Of a DNA stretch of 64,000 nucleotides, positions 11,785 through 19,529 are shown one piece after another (positions within the stretch are counted from its first letter, which is position 1; each line of letters starts with the position of its first letter). The stretch is from Streptomyces sp. AC558_RSS880. Its GTDB lineage: Bacteria > Actinomycetota > Actinomycetes > Streptomycetales > Streptomycetaceae. The notes beneath the pieces are model-generated. The model did not search any database. It saw only the letters and a program-made list of their open reading frames with translations, and was not told the DNA's origin. The stretch spans positions 7,355 to 71,354 of the forward strand of contig NZ_JAGMUJ010000115.1 in NCBI RefSeq assembly GCF_019049255.1, written 5' to 3'. Made by a program: the position numbers and the translations under genes.

Positions 11785-12657
11785 CTACGCGGTGATGTCC
11801 TTCGCCGTGAACCGCGCCCAGGCCGCCGAGCCGAACACGGCCGCGTAGAGGGCCTGGAGGCCGAGGTTCTTCATCAGGTCGTCCCAGTAGACCGGTTCGC
11901 GCATCAGGTCGGCGAAGGACAGCCAGTAGTGGGAGAAGAGATAGGGGTGCAGGGCGTGCAGCTGCGGGATCTGGTCGAGGATCTGGACCGTGATCAGCAG
12001 CCCGACCGTGGTCGCCATCGCCGCGATGCCGCTGTTGGTCAGCGTGGAGACGAACAGGCCGAGCGCCGCCACCCCGATCAGTGACACGGCGACGACCAGG
12101 GCGATGAGCAGGGCTCTGGCCAGTCCCTCGCCGAAGCCGATCCGGGTGCCCGAGATGGTCGTGAGGTCGCCCAGCGGGAACAGCAGCGCGCCGGTGATCA
12201 GCGCCGATACGGCGACCACGAGGGTGGCGGCCAGACAGAAGACCATGACCGTCGCGTACTTGGTGAGCAGCAGGCGGCTCCGCCCGGCGGGGGCGACCAG
12301 GAGGTAGCGCAGGGTGCCGGCGTTCGCCTCGCCGGCGACGGCGTCGCCCGCGACGACCCCGATCGCCATGGGCAGGAAGAACGGCAGCGTGGCGGCGAGC
12401 GCGGTGAAGACCAGGAACAGGCCGTTGTTGGTGATCTGCGAGATGAACGCCGGTCCTCCCCCGCCGCCCCCGCCACCGGCCGACGAGCCGTCGCCGGTCT
12501 CGATCCGTACGGCGATGCCGACCAGGACCGGTACGGCGGCCAGCACCCCGAGCAGGGCGAGGGTGCGCCAGCGCCGGAAGGTGGTGAGCAGCTCGCTGCG
12601 CAGCAGCCCGAGGGTCCACAACGGGCTCACCCTCCGCACCGTTTCAGCCTGCGACAT
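11785..12657 (-). CDS. ABC transporter permease (ABC-2 type)
   Basis: A 290-residue membrane protein with about six hydrophobic segments: one near residues 34-52, then five in the second two-thirds. After the first segment there is an unusual glycine run (eight glycines within residues 60-70) in what would be an extracytoplasmic loop. The motif GEANAGTLRYLLVAPAGRSRLLLTKY is typical of ABC-2 permeases such as NatB or ABC transporters of unknown efflux substrates. The start overlaps the end of the ATPase gene by 14 bases, so the pair is coupled. No substrate can be assigned. The LolA-like gene just upstream of the ATPase suggests envelope or lipoprotein-related export. Confidence 0.88.
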   Translation of the reverse strand: MSQAETVRRVSPLWTLGLLRSELLTTFRRWRTLALLGVLAAVPVLVGIAVRIETGDGSSAGGGGGGGGPAFISQITNNGLFLVFTALAATLPFFLPMAIGVVAGDAVAGEANAGTLRYLLVAPAGRSRLLLTKYATVMVFCLAATLVVAVSALITGALLFPLGDLTTISGTRIGFGEGLARALLIALVVAVSLIGVAALGLFVSTLTNSGIAAMATTVGLLITVQILDQIPQLHALHPYLFSHYWLSFADLMREPVYWDDLMKNLGLQALYAAVFGSAAWARFTAKDITA

Positions 12658-13624
12658 CGAAGCCCTCCCCGGTCAGCGCCACGAACGCGTCCTCCAGCGA
12701 GGCCCGTTCGACCCCGAAGCCGCGCACCCGGACACCGGCGGTGACCAGTGCGGCGTTGACCTCGGCGAGGTCGCGCTCGGGCAGCTCGCCGGTCACCCGC
12801 TCCCCGTCCACGACGACATCGGCGACCCCCTGCTCCTTGAGCACCCGGGCCGCGTCCGCCGGGTCCGGTGTGGTCACCACCAGCCGGCCGCGGGCGCCCG
12901 CGGCCAGGTCGGCGACCGGACCCTGGGTGATCAGCCGGCCCCGGGCCATCACGGCGGCGTGCGTGCACACCTGCTCGATCTCGTCGAGCAGGTGGGAGGA
13001 GAGGAAGACGGTGGTGCCGTCCGAGGCCAGCTCGCGGACGAGCGTGCGGATCTCCCGCATGCCCTGCGGGTCGAGGCCGTTGGTCGGCTCGTCCAGGACG
13101 AGCAGCCGGCGCGGCTGGAGCAGGGCGGCCGCGAGGCCGAGGCGCTGCTTCATGCCGAGGGAGTACGCCTTCGCCTTCTTGCCGGCGGCGGCCGTGAGGC
13201 CCACCCGGTCCAGGGCGGCGGCGACGCGGGTGCGCCGGGTGCGCGGGTCCGCGGTCGGGTCGGCGGCGTCGTAGCGCAGGAGGTTGTCCCGGCCCGAGAG
13301 GAAGCCGTACAGGGCCGGGCCCTCGATGAGGGCGCCGACGTGGGGCAGCACGGCGCGCGCGGAGCGCGGCATGGGGCGCCCCAGGACGTGCGCCGTGCCG
13401 GAGGTCGGTTCGATCAGGCCCATCAGCATGCGGATGGTGGTGGTCTTGCCGGAGCCGTTGGGGCCGAGGAAGCCGAAGACGCTGCCCGCCGGGACGGTCA
13501 GGTGCAGACCGTCGACGGCGAGCTGTCCGCCGCGGTAGCGCTTGGTGAGCGCGCGGGTGGCGATGACGCCGTCACCCGCATCCGCGCCGTCACCTTCCGG
13601 CTTCGTGGCGGACGCCTCGCCCAT
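12644..13624 (-). CDS. ABC transporter ATP-binding protein
   Basis: A 326-residue ATPase partner of the permease at 11785. Walker A is GPNGSGKT, the signature loop is YSLGMKQRLGLA (a LSGGQ variant common in the CcmA/NatA group), Walker B is LLVLDEPTNGLDPQG and the switch histidine lies in LSSHLLDE. The C-terminal 90 residues (TPDPADAARVLKEQGVADVVVDGE to EDAFVALTGE) form the small regulatory domain found in multidrug or bacitracin-type ATPases. The ATG at 13624 is in good context. A 57-bp gap holding three tandem copies of the 8-mer GTCACGTC separates it from the LolA-like gene; the three genes probably form one operon. Confidence 0.92.
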   Translation of the reverse strand: MGEASATKPEGDGADAGDGVIATRALTKRYRGGQLAVDGLHLTVPAGSVFGFLGPNGSGKTTTIRMLMGLIEPTSGTAHVLGRPMPRSARAVLPHVGALIEGPALYGFLSGRDNLLRYDAADPTADPRTRRTRVAAALDRVGLTAAAGKKAKAYSLGMKQRLGLAAALLQPRRLLVLDEPTNGLDPQGMREIRTLVRELASDGTTVFLSSHLLDEIEQVCTHAAVMARGRLITQGPVADLAAGARGRLVVTTPDPADAARVLKEQGVADVVVDGERVTGELPERDLAEVNAALVTAGVRVRGFGVERASLEDAFVALTGEGFDVAG

Positions 13625-13641
13625 CGGCTCCCTCGTTCCCT

Positions 13642-13665
13642 GTCACGTCGTCACGTCGTCACGTC
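13642..13665. repeat. Three tandem copies of GTCACGTC
   Basis: Three perfect 8-bp repeats at 13642-13649, 13650-13657 and 13658-13665, in the short gap between the LolA-like gene and the ABC ATPase gene. Repeats of this size change easily in copy number and here would alter the spacing upstream of the ATPase start. No function is evident. Confidence 0.8.
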
Positions 13666-13681
13666 GTAAGGTCCCGGGGCC

Positions 13682-14902
13682 TTACTTCCCCGCGTCGGCC
13701 GCCTTCACGAGCGCGTCCTTGGTGACGGTGCCCACGTAGACCTTGCCGTCCTCGGTGATCAGGGCGTTCACCAGGCGGGTGCTGAACACCGTGCCGGTGC
13801 CGAACTCGCCCTCGACCTGGTCGCCGAGCGAGCCGAGGAAGCCGCCGAGGTCACCGCCGGCCTCGCCGGTGGGCAGGCCGCCCTGGCCGCCGGTGTCGAA
13901 GACGGTGACGGAGTTCCAGCCCTCGCCGAGCATCTTCAGCCCGTCGAGGCCCTTGGCCAGGTCCTCCTCGGACTTCGGGGCGCTCTCCGGCTTCCCGGAG
14001 CGCTCCCGGCCGTGGTCGAGTTCGCCGTCCTCGGTCACCTCGGCGCCCTTGGGCGGGGTGAACTCGAACGTCGACGCGGCCGGCTTGTCGAAGCTCACCT
14101 CGGTGAAGCCGACGTCCACGACGGCCGCGCCACCGCTCGACGGGGTGAGCGTGAACTTCAGCGGCATACCGGTCTTGTGGTCGACCGCGATGCTGATCGC
14201 GCCGACCGTGGAGCCGGACTGCCTGGGCTTGACGACCAGCCTGTACGCGTCCCGGCCGGCCACCTGGGCGGTGCCGTCGACGGTCACGGACGTGGTGTCG
14301 TCGACCGACTTCAGCGCCTCCTCGGCGAAGTCCTTCGGGGTGGCCGGGGGCTGCTGCTCCCGGTCCTCGCCGGAGGCGTCGACGGTGCCGTGGTAGACCT
14401 CGTTGGACGCGCTGTCGTAGCCCCAGACGTCCTCGCCGTTGTGGATCAGGCTGTACTCGGCGGCGTTCTCCAGGAGCGACACCTTCTGCCGGTCCGGGCC
14501 GTCGACCGCGACGCGCAGGGTGTGCGTGCCGGACGCCAGTTCGGTGAGCTTGGCGGACGGGTCGGCCGAGGAGCCGCCGTCCTCGCCCCGCCCCGCGGCG
14601 CCCGACGTGAGGCTGCTCTCCAGGCCGCCGAGGTCCGGCAGACCGAGGTCCGTGGTGATCTTCACGGTGCCGGACAGCTGCTCGACGTCCGACTTCGCGA
14701 TCTTCTCTATCAGCTGCGCTGCGGTGATCTCCGGCAGATCGGGGTCGCCGGAGTCGGCGATCGCGGGGACGAGCCCGATGGTCGCGGCCGCCACTCCCAT
14801 CACCGTGACCGGGACGACGTACCGCGCGGCCCTGCGCCGTCGCGTGCGCGGCTCGCCGGCCTCCCCCGCGGTCGTCATGTCGTCGGATTCGTACGGTGCC
14901 AT
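13682..14902 (-). CDS. LolA/DUF2092-like membrane-anchored protein
   Basis: A 406-residue protein with a basic N-terminus (RTRRRRAARY), one hydrophobic anchor at about 28-50 (YVVPVTVMGVAAATIGLVPAIA), and a large extracytoplasmic domain. The segments DVEQLSGTVKITTDLGLPDL, HTLRVAVDGPDRQKVSLLENAAEYSLIHNG and PLKFTLTPSSGGAAVVDVGFTEVSFDKP fit the LolA/RseB-like half-barrel fold that binds lipids or sugars. Streptomyces has no Gram-negative outer membrane, so a lipoprotein-sorting role cannot simply be copied over. The start at 14902 has GGAGG upstream; an in-frame ATG at 14878 is possible. A perfect inverted repeat at 14976-14997 lies in its promoter region. The downstream ABC transporter is probably a functional partner. 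Confidence 0.78.
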   Translation of the reverse strand: MAPYESDDMTTAGEAGEPRTRRRRAARYVVPVTVMGVAAATIGLVPAIADSGDPDLPEITAAQLIEKIAKSDVEQLSGTVKITTDLGLPDLGGLESSLTSGAAGRGEDGGSSADPSAKLTELASGTHTLRVAVDGPDRQKVSLLENAAEYSLIHNGEDVWGYDSASNEVYHGTVDASGEDREQQPPATPKDFAEEALKSVDDTTSVTVDGTAQVAGRDAYRLVVKPRQSGSTVGAISIAVDHKTGMPLKFTLTPSSGGAAVVDVGFTEVSFDKPAASTFEFTPPKGAEVTEDGELDHGRERSGKPESAPKSEEDLAKGLDGLKMLGEGWNSVTVFDTGGQGGLPTGEAGGDLGGFLGSLGDQVEGEFGTGTVFSTRLVNALITEDGKVYVGTVTKDALVKAADAGK

Positions 14903-14975
14903 GTGTGCCCTACCTCCGTGGTCGGCGGCGGCTTTTCGTCTCGTGTTCTCGCACCAGTCTCACCCTGAGCCGCCA

Positions 14976-14997
14976 TTCTCACCCGAATCGGTGAGAA
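14976..14997. promoter_or_regulatory. Perfect inverted repeat upstream of the LolA-ABC operon
   Basis: TTCTCACC (14976-14983) and GGTGAGAA (14990-14997) form perfect 8-bp arms around a 6-bp spacer. A third half-site, TCTCACCC, occurs at 14958-14965. The repeat lies 74-95 bases before the LolA-like start, a normal place for an operator. No regulator is known from the window. Confidence 0.5.
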
Positions 14998-15144
14998 GTG
15001 GTGTTGTCCGTCGTGGTCCATCTGACCAAATCCGGCAGGCGGATTCGTCAGACCCCGGACGCAACTCCACGTACTGCTGGGGTATGACACGGAGGGCGGT
15101 TTCCTCCCCCGCCCCGTAGGGGTCACGGGGGAGTCCGGGCCGGC

Positions 15145-16155
15145 TCAGCCCGCGCGGTACACCACCGCGTCGCACAGCTGCACGAGTGCCGCCTTCGCCT
15201 CGCACTCCCGCAGCGGGGCCAGCGCCGCGCGCGCCTCCTCGGCGTACCGCACGGTGTCCCGGCGGGCCTGCTCCAGCGCGGGGTGGACGCGCAGCAGCCG
15301 CAGCGCCTCCGCGTGCCGGACGTCGTCGGTGAGGTCGGAGTCGAGCAGCTCGCACAGGGCGATGTCGTCGGCGAGACTCAGCCGGGCCGCCCGTTCGCGC
15401 AGCCGCAGCACGGGCAGGGTGGCGATGCCCTCGCGCAGGTCGGTGCCGGGGGTCTTGCCGGACTCGTGGGGGTCGGAGGCGATGTCCAGGACGTCGTCGG
15501 CGAGCTGGAAGGCGACGCCGAGCCGCTCGCCGTACTGGGTCAGCACGTCCACGACCGTCTCCTCGGCCCCGGACATCATCGCGCCGAACCGGCAGGCGAC
15601 GGCGACCAGCGAGCCGGTCTTGCCGCCGAGCACGTCGAGGTAGTGGTCGACCGGGTCGCGGCCGTCCTGCGGTCCCGCGGTCTCCAGGATCTGCCCGGTG
15701 ACCAGCCGCTCGAACGCCTCGGCCTGCACCCGCACGGCCTCAGGACCGAGGTCGGCCAGGATGTGCGAGGCCCGTGCGAAGAGGAAGTCCCCGGTGAGGA
15801 CCGCGACGGAGTTGCCCCAGCGGGCGTTCGCGCTGTCGACGCCGCGCCGCACCTCGGCCTCGTCCATCACGTCGTCGTGGTACAGCGTGGCCAGGTGGGT
15901 GAGCTCCACCACCACGGCCGAGGGCACGACACCGGGCGCGTAGGGGTCGCCGAACTGGGCGGCGAGCATCACCAGCAGCGGACGGAACCTCTTGCCGCCG
16001 GCCCGCACCAGGTGCTGGGCGGCTTCCGTGATGAAGGGGACCTCACTCTTGGTGGCCTCGAGCAGCCCTTCCTCGACAGCCGCCATTCCGGCCTGGACAT
16101 CGGCTTCCAGAGCCTGGTCCCGCACGCTCAGCCCGAACGGCCCGACGACGGTCAC
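15145..16155 (-). CDS. Polyprenyl diphosphate synthase (menaquinone side chain)
   Basis: A 336-residue trans-prenyltransferase of the heptaprenyl/octaprenyl/nonaprenyl diphosphate synthase type. The first aspartate-rich motif is LYHDDVMDEAEVRRG and the second is QLADDVLDIASD; the substrate-binding GGKRFRP lies near residue 53. It condenses isopentenyl diphosphate onto allylic diphosphate to make the long tail of menaquinone. The residues just before the first DDxxD (THLATLYH) are small, which favours long products, but the exact length cannot be read. The GTG at 16155 has AGGAG seven bases upstream. Its presence in the same region as mqnC, menG and a MenJ-like reductase supports a menaquinone role. 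Confidence 0.9.
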   Translation of the reverse strand: MTVVGPFGLSVRDQALEADVQAGMAAVEEGLLEATKSEVPFITEAAQHLVRAGGKRFRPLLVMLAAQFGDPYAPGVVPSAVVVELTHLATLYHDDVMDEAEVRRGVDSANARWGNSVAVLTGDFLFARASHILADLGPEAVRVQAEAFERLVTGQILETAGPQDGRDPVDHYLDVLGGKTGSLVAVACRFGAMMSGAEETVVDVLTQYGERLGVAFQLADDVLDIASDPHESGKTPGTDLREGIATLPVLRLRERAARLSLADDIALCELLDSDLTDDVRHAEALRLLRVHPALEQARRDTVRYAEEARAALAPLRECEAKAALVQLCDAVVYRAG

Positions 16156-16657
16156 GAGGGGTCTCCTGTCTGCTGGTGTCCACTGGCGATTACACGGAAT
16201 GTCGATAGGTCGCTGCCTTCACTCAAGTCAGCGTATCCGGTCACGTTTCGATCACCGTCAGCGCCCGGGGTTACGGGCAGGGCGGTACGGGAGCAGGAGC
16301 GGAGTGCTTTTGACCCTTCGACAACGACGGACATTCTCCGACTTTCCCGGACGCGGCGATCCACTCCTCGACCCGGCCTCCGACCCGCCCTCCGGGCCAC
16401 GACCCATCACGCGAACCATCCTGCCCGTCCCGACGTCCGATTTGCCGCAAATAATGAGCGAATTCCCCTTGGCGAAAAATGCGCTCACAGGCGATCCCCA
16501 GTGAAGTGGGTCACGCGCGACCCGGCACCCCCACCACCGGCCGCCACTCACCTTCTCCCTTTCCGCAGCACCGAGTTGACCCTTGGCACTCGCAAAGGAT
16601 CAAGCACCCCAAAACGCCCATTGCAAGATCAAACGGCGCCTTGTGTGATGTCCGCAC
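16156..16657. other. Intergenic region without a visible gene
   Basis: About 500 bases between the divergent polyprenyl synthase and transglycosylase genes. The part next to 16155 must hold the synthase promoter. The stretch 16436-16500 is less GC-rich than the surroundings. No ORF with convincing codon use or start site was found; the remaining features upstream of the transglycosylase are listed separately. Confidence 0.6.
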
Positions 16658-16687
16658 TTGTTCCCGACATGTGCTCTCGCATACGTT
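16658..16687 (+). promoter_or_regulatory. Candidate promoter of the riboswitch-transglycosylase unit
   Basis: A -35-like TTGTTC (16658-16663), an 18-bp spacer and a -10-like TACGTT (16682-16687). Transcription would begin near 16694, about ten bases before the first stem of the cyclic-di-AMP riboswitch. The position fits well although the boxes are only moderate matches. Confidence 0.5.
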
Positions 16688-16699
16688 CCGGGCCTGCCG

Positions 16700-16893
16700 G
16701 GTGGACGCCTAATCCTGCCGCCACCCGCATCAACCCACGACGATCACTCAGAACGGCAGGAGCGGGGGACCCAGGTAAGCCGCCGGACCGGACACGCGCC
16801 GGAACGGCTAGGGGTGAAGCCATGCCCGCAGGGGCACGGCCGGGCACTCTCCCGCCCGAACCCGACAGCTCACCTCGCAGGCGTAGGAGAGGA
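16700..16893 (+). ncRNA. Cyclic-di-AMP riboswitch (ydaO/yuaA class)
   Basis: All the conserved blocks of the ydaO class occur in order. The closing stem pairs ACGCCT (16705-16710) with AGGCGT (16879-16884). CCTGCCG (16714-16720) pairs with CGGCAGG (16754-16760). The core GGGGGACCCA (16764-16773), GGGGTGAAGCC (16811-16821), CCGAACCCGACAGCT (16856-16870) and CACCTCGCAGGC (16871-16882) follow. The class binds cyclic di-AMP and turns off cell-wall hydrolase and transport genes. The 3' arm of the closing stem touches the ribosome-binding AGGAGAGGA (16885-16893) of the transglycosylase, so control could be at translation; transcription attenuation is reported for a related Streptomyces gene (rpfA). 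Confidence 0.93.
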
Positions 16894-16901
16894 ACCCAGA
16901 C

Positions 16902-17384
16902 ATGCCTGCTTTCGGTCAGCACCGCCGCCGCCTCGCCCGCTCCCTCGCCGTCGCCGGCACCGGCGTCGCCGTGGTCGCCCTGCCGCTGTTCGGCGCCACC
17001 GGCGCCGCCGCGGCCACCACCGAGCCGACGACGACGACCGCTGCCGCCCCCGCGACGGCGTACCCGGACAACCTCGACGGCTGGATCCGCGAGTCGCTGG
17101 ACATCATGGCGCAGCACGGCATCCCGGGCAGCTACGACGCCATCCACCGCAACATCATGCGCGAGTCCTCCGGCAACCCGTACGCCATCAACAACTGGGA
17201 CTCCAACGCCGCCAAGGGCACCCCGTCGAAGGGCCTGCTGCAGGTCATCGACCCGACCTTCGCGGCCTACCACGTGCCCGGCACCGCCTTCGACCCGTAC
17301 GACCCGGTCGCGAACATCACGGCGGCCTGCAACTACGCCGCCGACCGCTACGGCTCCATCGACAACGTCTTCGGCGCGTACTGA
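16902..17384 (+). CDS. Small secreted lytic transglycosylase (SLT domain)
   Basis: A 160-residue exported peptidoglycan hydrolase. A basic N-terminus and hydrophobic core (residues 10-38) ending GAAAA form a signal peptide, followed by a threonine/alanine linker and an SLT/lysozyme-like domain from about residue 60. The catalytic glutamate is E88 in IMRESSGNPYAINNWDSN, followed by GLLQVIDPTFAAY. This single-domain form is typical of Streptomyces cell-wall lytic enzymes active during germination and branching. It is preceded by the cyclic-di-AMP riboswitch, which links cell-wall cleavage to cyclic-di-AMP. Its last 37 bases overlap the convergent HAD gene. Confidence 0.92.
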   Translation: MPAFGQHRRRLARSLAVAGTGVAVVALPLFGATGAAAATTEPTTTTAAAPATAYPDNLDGWIRESLDIMAQHGIPGSYDAIHRNIMRESSGNPYAINNWDSNAAKGTPSKGLLQVIDPTFAAYHVPGTAFDPYDPVANITAACNYAADRYGSIDNVFGAY

Positions 17385-18220
17385 GCCACCCGCTGACGGG
17401 CGAGCGTCATCGCCCCGCCGAACAGTCGCTCGAGGACGACGGCCACGCCGTCGTCCTCGTTCGACGTGGTGACCTCGTCCGCCACCGCCTTCAGTTCGGG
17501 ATGCGCGTTGGCCATGGCGACGCCGTGGGCCGCCCAGTCGAACATGGGGATGTCGTTCGGCATGTCGCCGAAGGCGATCGTCCGCGCCGGGCTCAGCCCC
17601 AGGTGTTCGGCGGCCAGCGCCAGCCCCGTGGCCTTGGTCACCCCGCACGGCTGGAGCTCCACGGTGCCCGGCCCCGACATGGTGACCGTGGCCAGTGAAC
17701 CGACCACCGACCGGGCCGCCGCCGCCAACGCGTCGTCGGACAGGTCCGGGTGGCGCAGCAGCACCTTGCTGATCGGCCGGTCCCACAGCTCCCCGCGCCG
17801 CTCGACCCGCACCGCGGGCAGGGTCGGGTGCGGCATCAGATAGCCGGGCTCGATCAGCGTCAGCCCGTCGACCCCGTCCTGGTCGACCGCGGCGTACACC
17901 TCCCCCACCTCGGCCTCGATCTTGCCGAGCGCGGTCTCCGCCAGTTCCCGGTCCAGCGTCACGGACCACAGCAGCCGGTCCGCGCCGGCGTCGTACACCT
18001 GCGCGCCCTGTCCGCACACCGCGAGCCCCGTACAGCCGAGGTCGTCCAGGAGCGGCCGCACTCTGGGGGCCGGGCGCCCCGTCACCACGAGGTGCCGCGC
18101 GCCGGCCCGCTCCGCACGCGCGAGCGCGGCGAGGGACCGGTCGGAGAGGGTGTCGTCGCCGCGCAGCAGCGTCCCGTCCAGGTCGGTGGCGATGAGCGAA
18201 CAATCGGTGGGTGCGGCCAT
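17348..18220 (-). CDS. Cof-type HAD-superfamily phosphatase
   Basis: A 290-residue HAD hydrolase of the Cof subfamily (type IIB cap). Motif I is ATDLDGTLLRGDD (nucleophile D13, acid D15), motif II a threonine in VVTGRP, motif III lysine in ISKVLL or VTKATG, and motif IV GDMPNDIPMF. Such enzymes dephosphorylate sugar phosphates or nucleotide cofactors; the substrate is open. The ATG at 18220 has no ribosome-binding site, but a TATTCT (reverse strand, 18227-18232) lies so close that a leaderless transcript is possible. The 3' end runs 37 bases into the transglycosylase gene on the other strand, so antisense interference is possible. Confidence 0.9.
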   Translation of the reverse strand: MAAPTDCSLIATDLDGTLLRGDDTLSDRSLAALARAERAGARHLVVTGRPAPRVRPLLDDLGCTGLAVCGQGAQVYDAGADRLLWSVTLDRELAETALGKIEAEVGEVYAAVDQDGVDGLTLIEPGYLMPHPTLPAVRVERRGELWDRPISKVLLRHPDLSDDALAAAARSVVGSLATVTMSGPGTVELQPCGVTKATGLALAAEHLGLSPARTIAFGDMPNDIPMFDWAAHGVAMANAHPELKAVADEVTTSNEDDGVAVVLERLFGGAMTLARQRVAQYAPKTLSMEP

Positions 18221-18427
18221 GATCAGAGAATACGGACAACCCGACGGTCCGATTCACCGCGCCCGTTTGCGCTCGCTTTCGGTGCGGTTCCCCTTCTCTC
18301 GACGCCGGGTAAGGACCGGTTCAGGTCTCTTTCCCCGTTTGGCAAGAACATGGTCCGCTATCTACCGTCCTCCTGGTTCCGGGCGGTACCTTCCAAGAGT
18401 CCAGGGGGGACTTGATCGGGGGGTCAG

Positions 18428-19513
18428 GTGAGCAGTGGACGCATGCGCGTGCTGAGGCCCGAGGAGCTCGGCGAGGGGGAACGGGAGCGCTGGCGGGAAC
18501 TGCGCGCCGCGACGGACGCACCGCGCAACCCGTTCATGGAACCGGAGTTCAGCGTCGCGGTGGCCCGGGTGCGGCCGCGGGCCCGGGTCGCCGTGCTGTA
18601 CGCGGGCGGGCAGCCGGCGGGCTTCCTGCCGTACGAGCGGGGTGTGCTGGGGCAGGGCCGGGCGATCGGGCTCGGGGTGTCGGACTGCCAGGGCGCGGTC
18701 CTGGCCCCCGGTGCCGCCCTGGAGACGGGTGAACTGCTGCGGGCCTGCTCGGTGTCGAGCTTCGCCTTCGACAACCTGGAGGCCGGGCAGGAGCTGTTCG
18801 TGCCGTACGCGGCCGAGGAGCACGCCACGTACGTCATCGACGTGGAGAAGGGCTACGAGACGTACGAGTCGGTGCTGCACGCCCGGTCGCCGAAGTTCCT
18901 GAAGACCACGCTGGCCAAGGAGCGCAGGCTGGGCCGCCGGTCCGGAGCCGTGCGGTTCGTCTTCGACGAGCGCGACCCGGCCGTGCTGCGCGCGCTGATG
19001 GGGTGGAAGTCGGCGCAGTACCGCAGGACCGGGCGGCGCGACCGGTTCGCGCGGGAGTGGATCGCCCGGCTCGTGGGCCGGCTCGCCGGGACCCGGGCCG
19101 CCCAGTGCACGGGCACGCTGTCGGTCCTGTACGCCGGGGACCGTCCCGTCGCCGCGCACTTCGGGCTGCGGTCGGCGTCCGTCCTGGCCTGCTGGTTCCC
19201 GGCGTACGACCCGGAGTTCGCGAAGTACTCGCCCGGTCTCGTGCTGCATCTGCGGATGGCCGAGGCGGCGGCGGCCGAGGGCATCGGGATGCTCGACCTG
19301 GGGCGCGGTCCGGCCGAGTACAAGGACTCGCTGAAGACCGGCGAACTCGCCGTCTACGAGGGGGCGGCGACCCGTCCGGGCGCGGGCGCCGCGCTGCACT
19401 GGCTGAGCCGCGAACCCGCGCGGCGCGCGCACGGCTTCGTGCGCACCCGTCCGCGCCTGGCGGCGCTGGCGGCGCGGACCCTGAAGGGCGCGGCACGGCT
19501 GCGCCGGTCGTGA
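18428..19513 (+). CDS. FemAB/BioF2-like GNAT acyltransferase
   Basis: A 361-residue protein of the CelD/FemAB-like GNAT group (Acetyltransf_6). Two tandem GNAT-like halves can be seen: residues 10-150, including RVAVLYAGGQPAGFLPYERG, and residues 170-320, with LSVLYAGDRPVAAHFGLRSASVLACWFPAYDPEFAKYSPGLVLHLRMAEAAAAEGIGMLDLGRGPAEYK. Members found in exopolysaccharide loci transfer acyl or aminoacyl groups to sugars. It opens a plus-strand operon with a glycosyltransferase, deacetylase and membrane proteins, so it probably modifies the polysaccharide or its precursor. The GTG at 18428 is used; upstream sequence is G-rich and carries a SD-like GGGGGG tract. The acceptor is unknown. Confidence 0.8.
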   Translation: MSSGRMRVLRPEELGEGERERWRELRAATDAPRNPFMEPEFSVAVARVRPRARVAVLYAGGQPAGFLPYERGVLGQGRAIGLGVSDCQGAVLAPGAALETGELLRACSVSSFAFDNLEAGQELFVPYAAEEHATYVIDVEKGYETYESVLHARSPKFLKTTLAKERRLGRRSGAVRFVFDERDPAVLRALMGWKSAQYRRTGRRDRFAREWIARLVGRLAGTRAAQCTGTLSVLYAGDRPVAAHFGLRSASVLACWFPAYDPEFAKYSPGLVLHLRMAEAAAAEGIGMLDLGRGPAEYKDSLKTGELAVYEGAATRPGAGAALHWLSREPARRAHGFVRTRPRLAALAARTLKGAARLRRS

Positions 19514-19529
19514 GGAGGGGGGAGGACAG

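Noticed and set aside
18339-18364. Promoter TTGGCA...TATCTA before the first polysaccharide gene
   Set aside because: The spacer is only 14 bases, too short for a normal sigma-70-type promoter. A promoter must exist there but I cannot place it.
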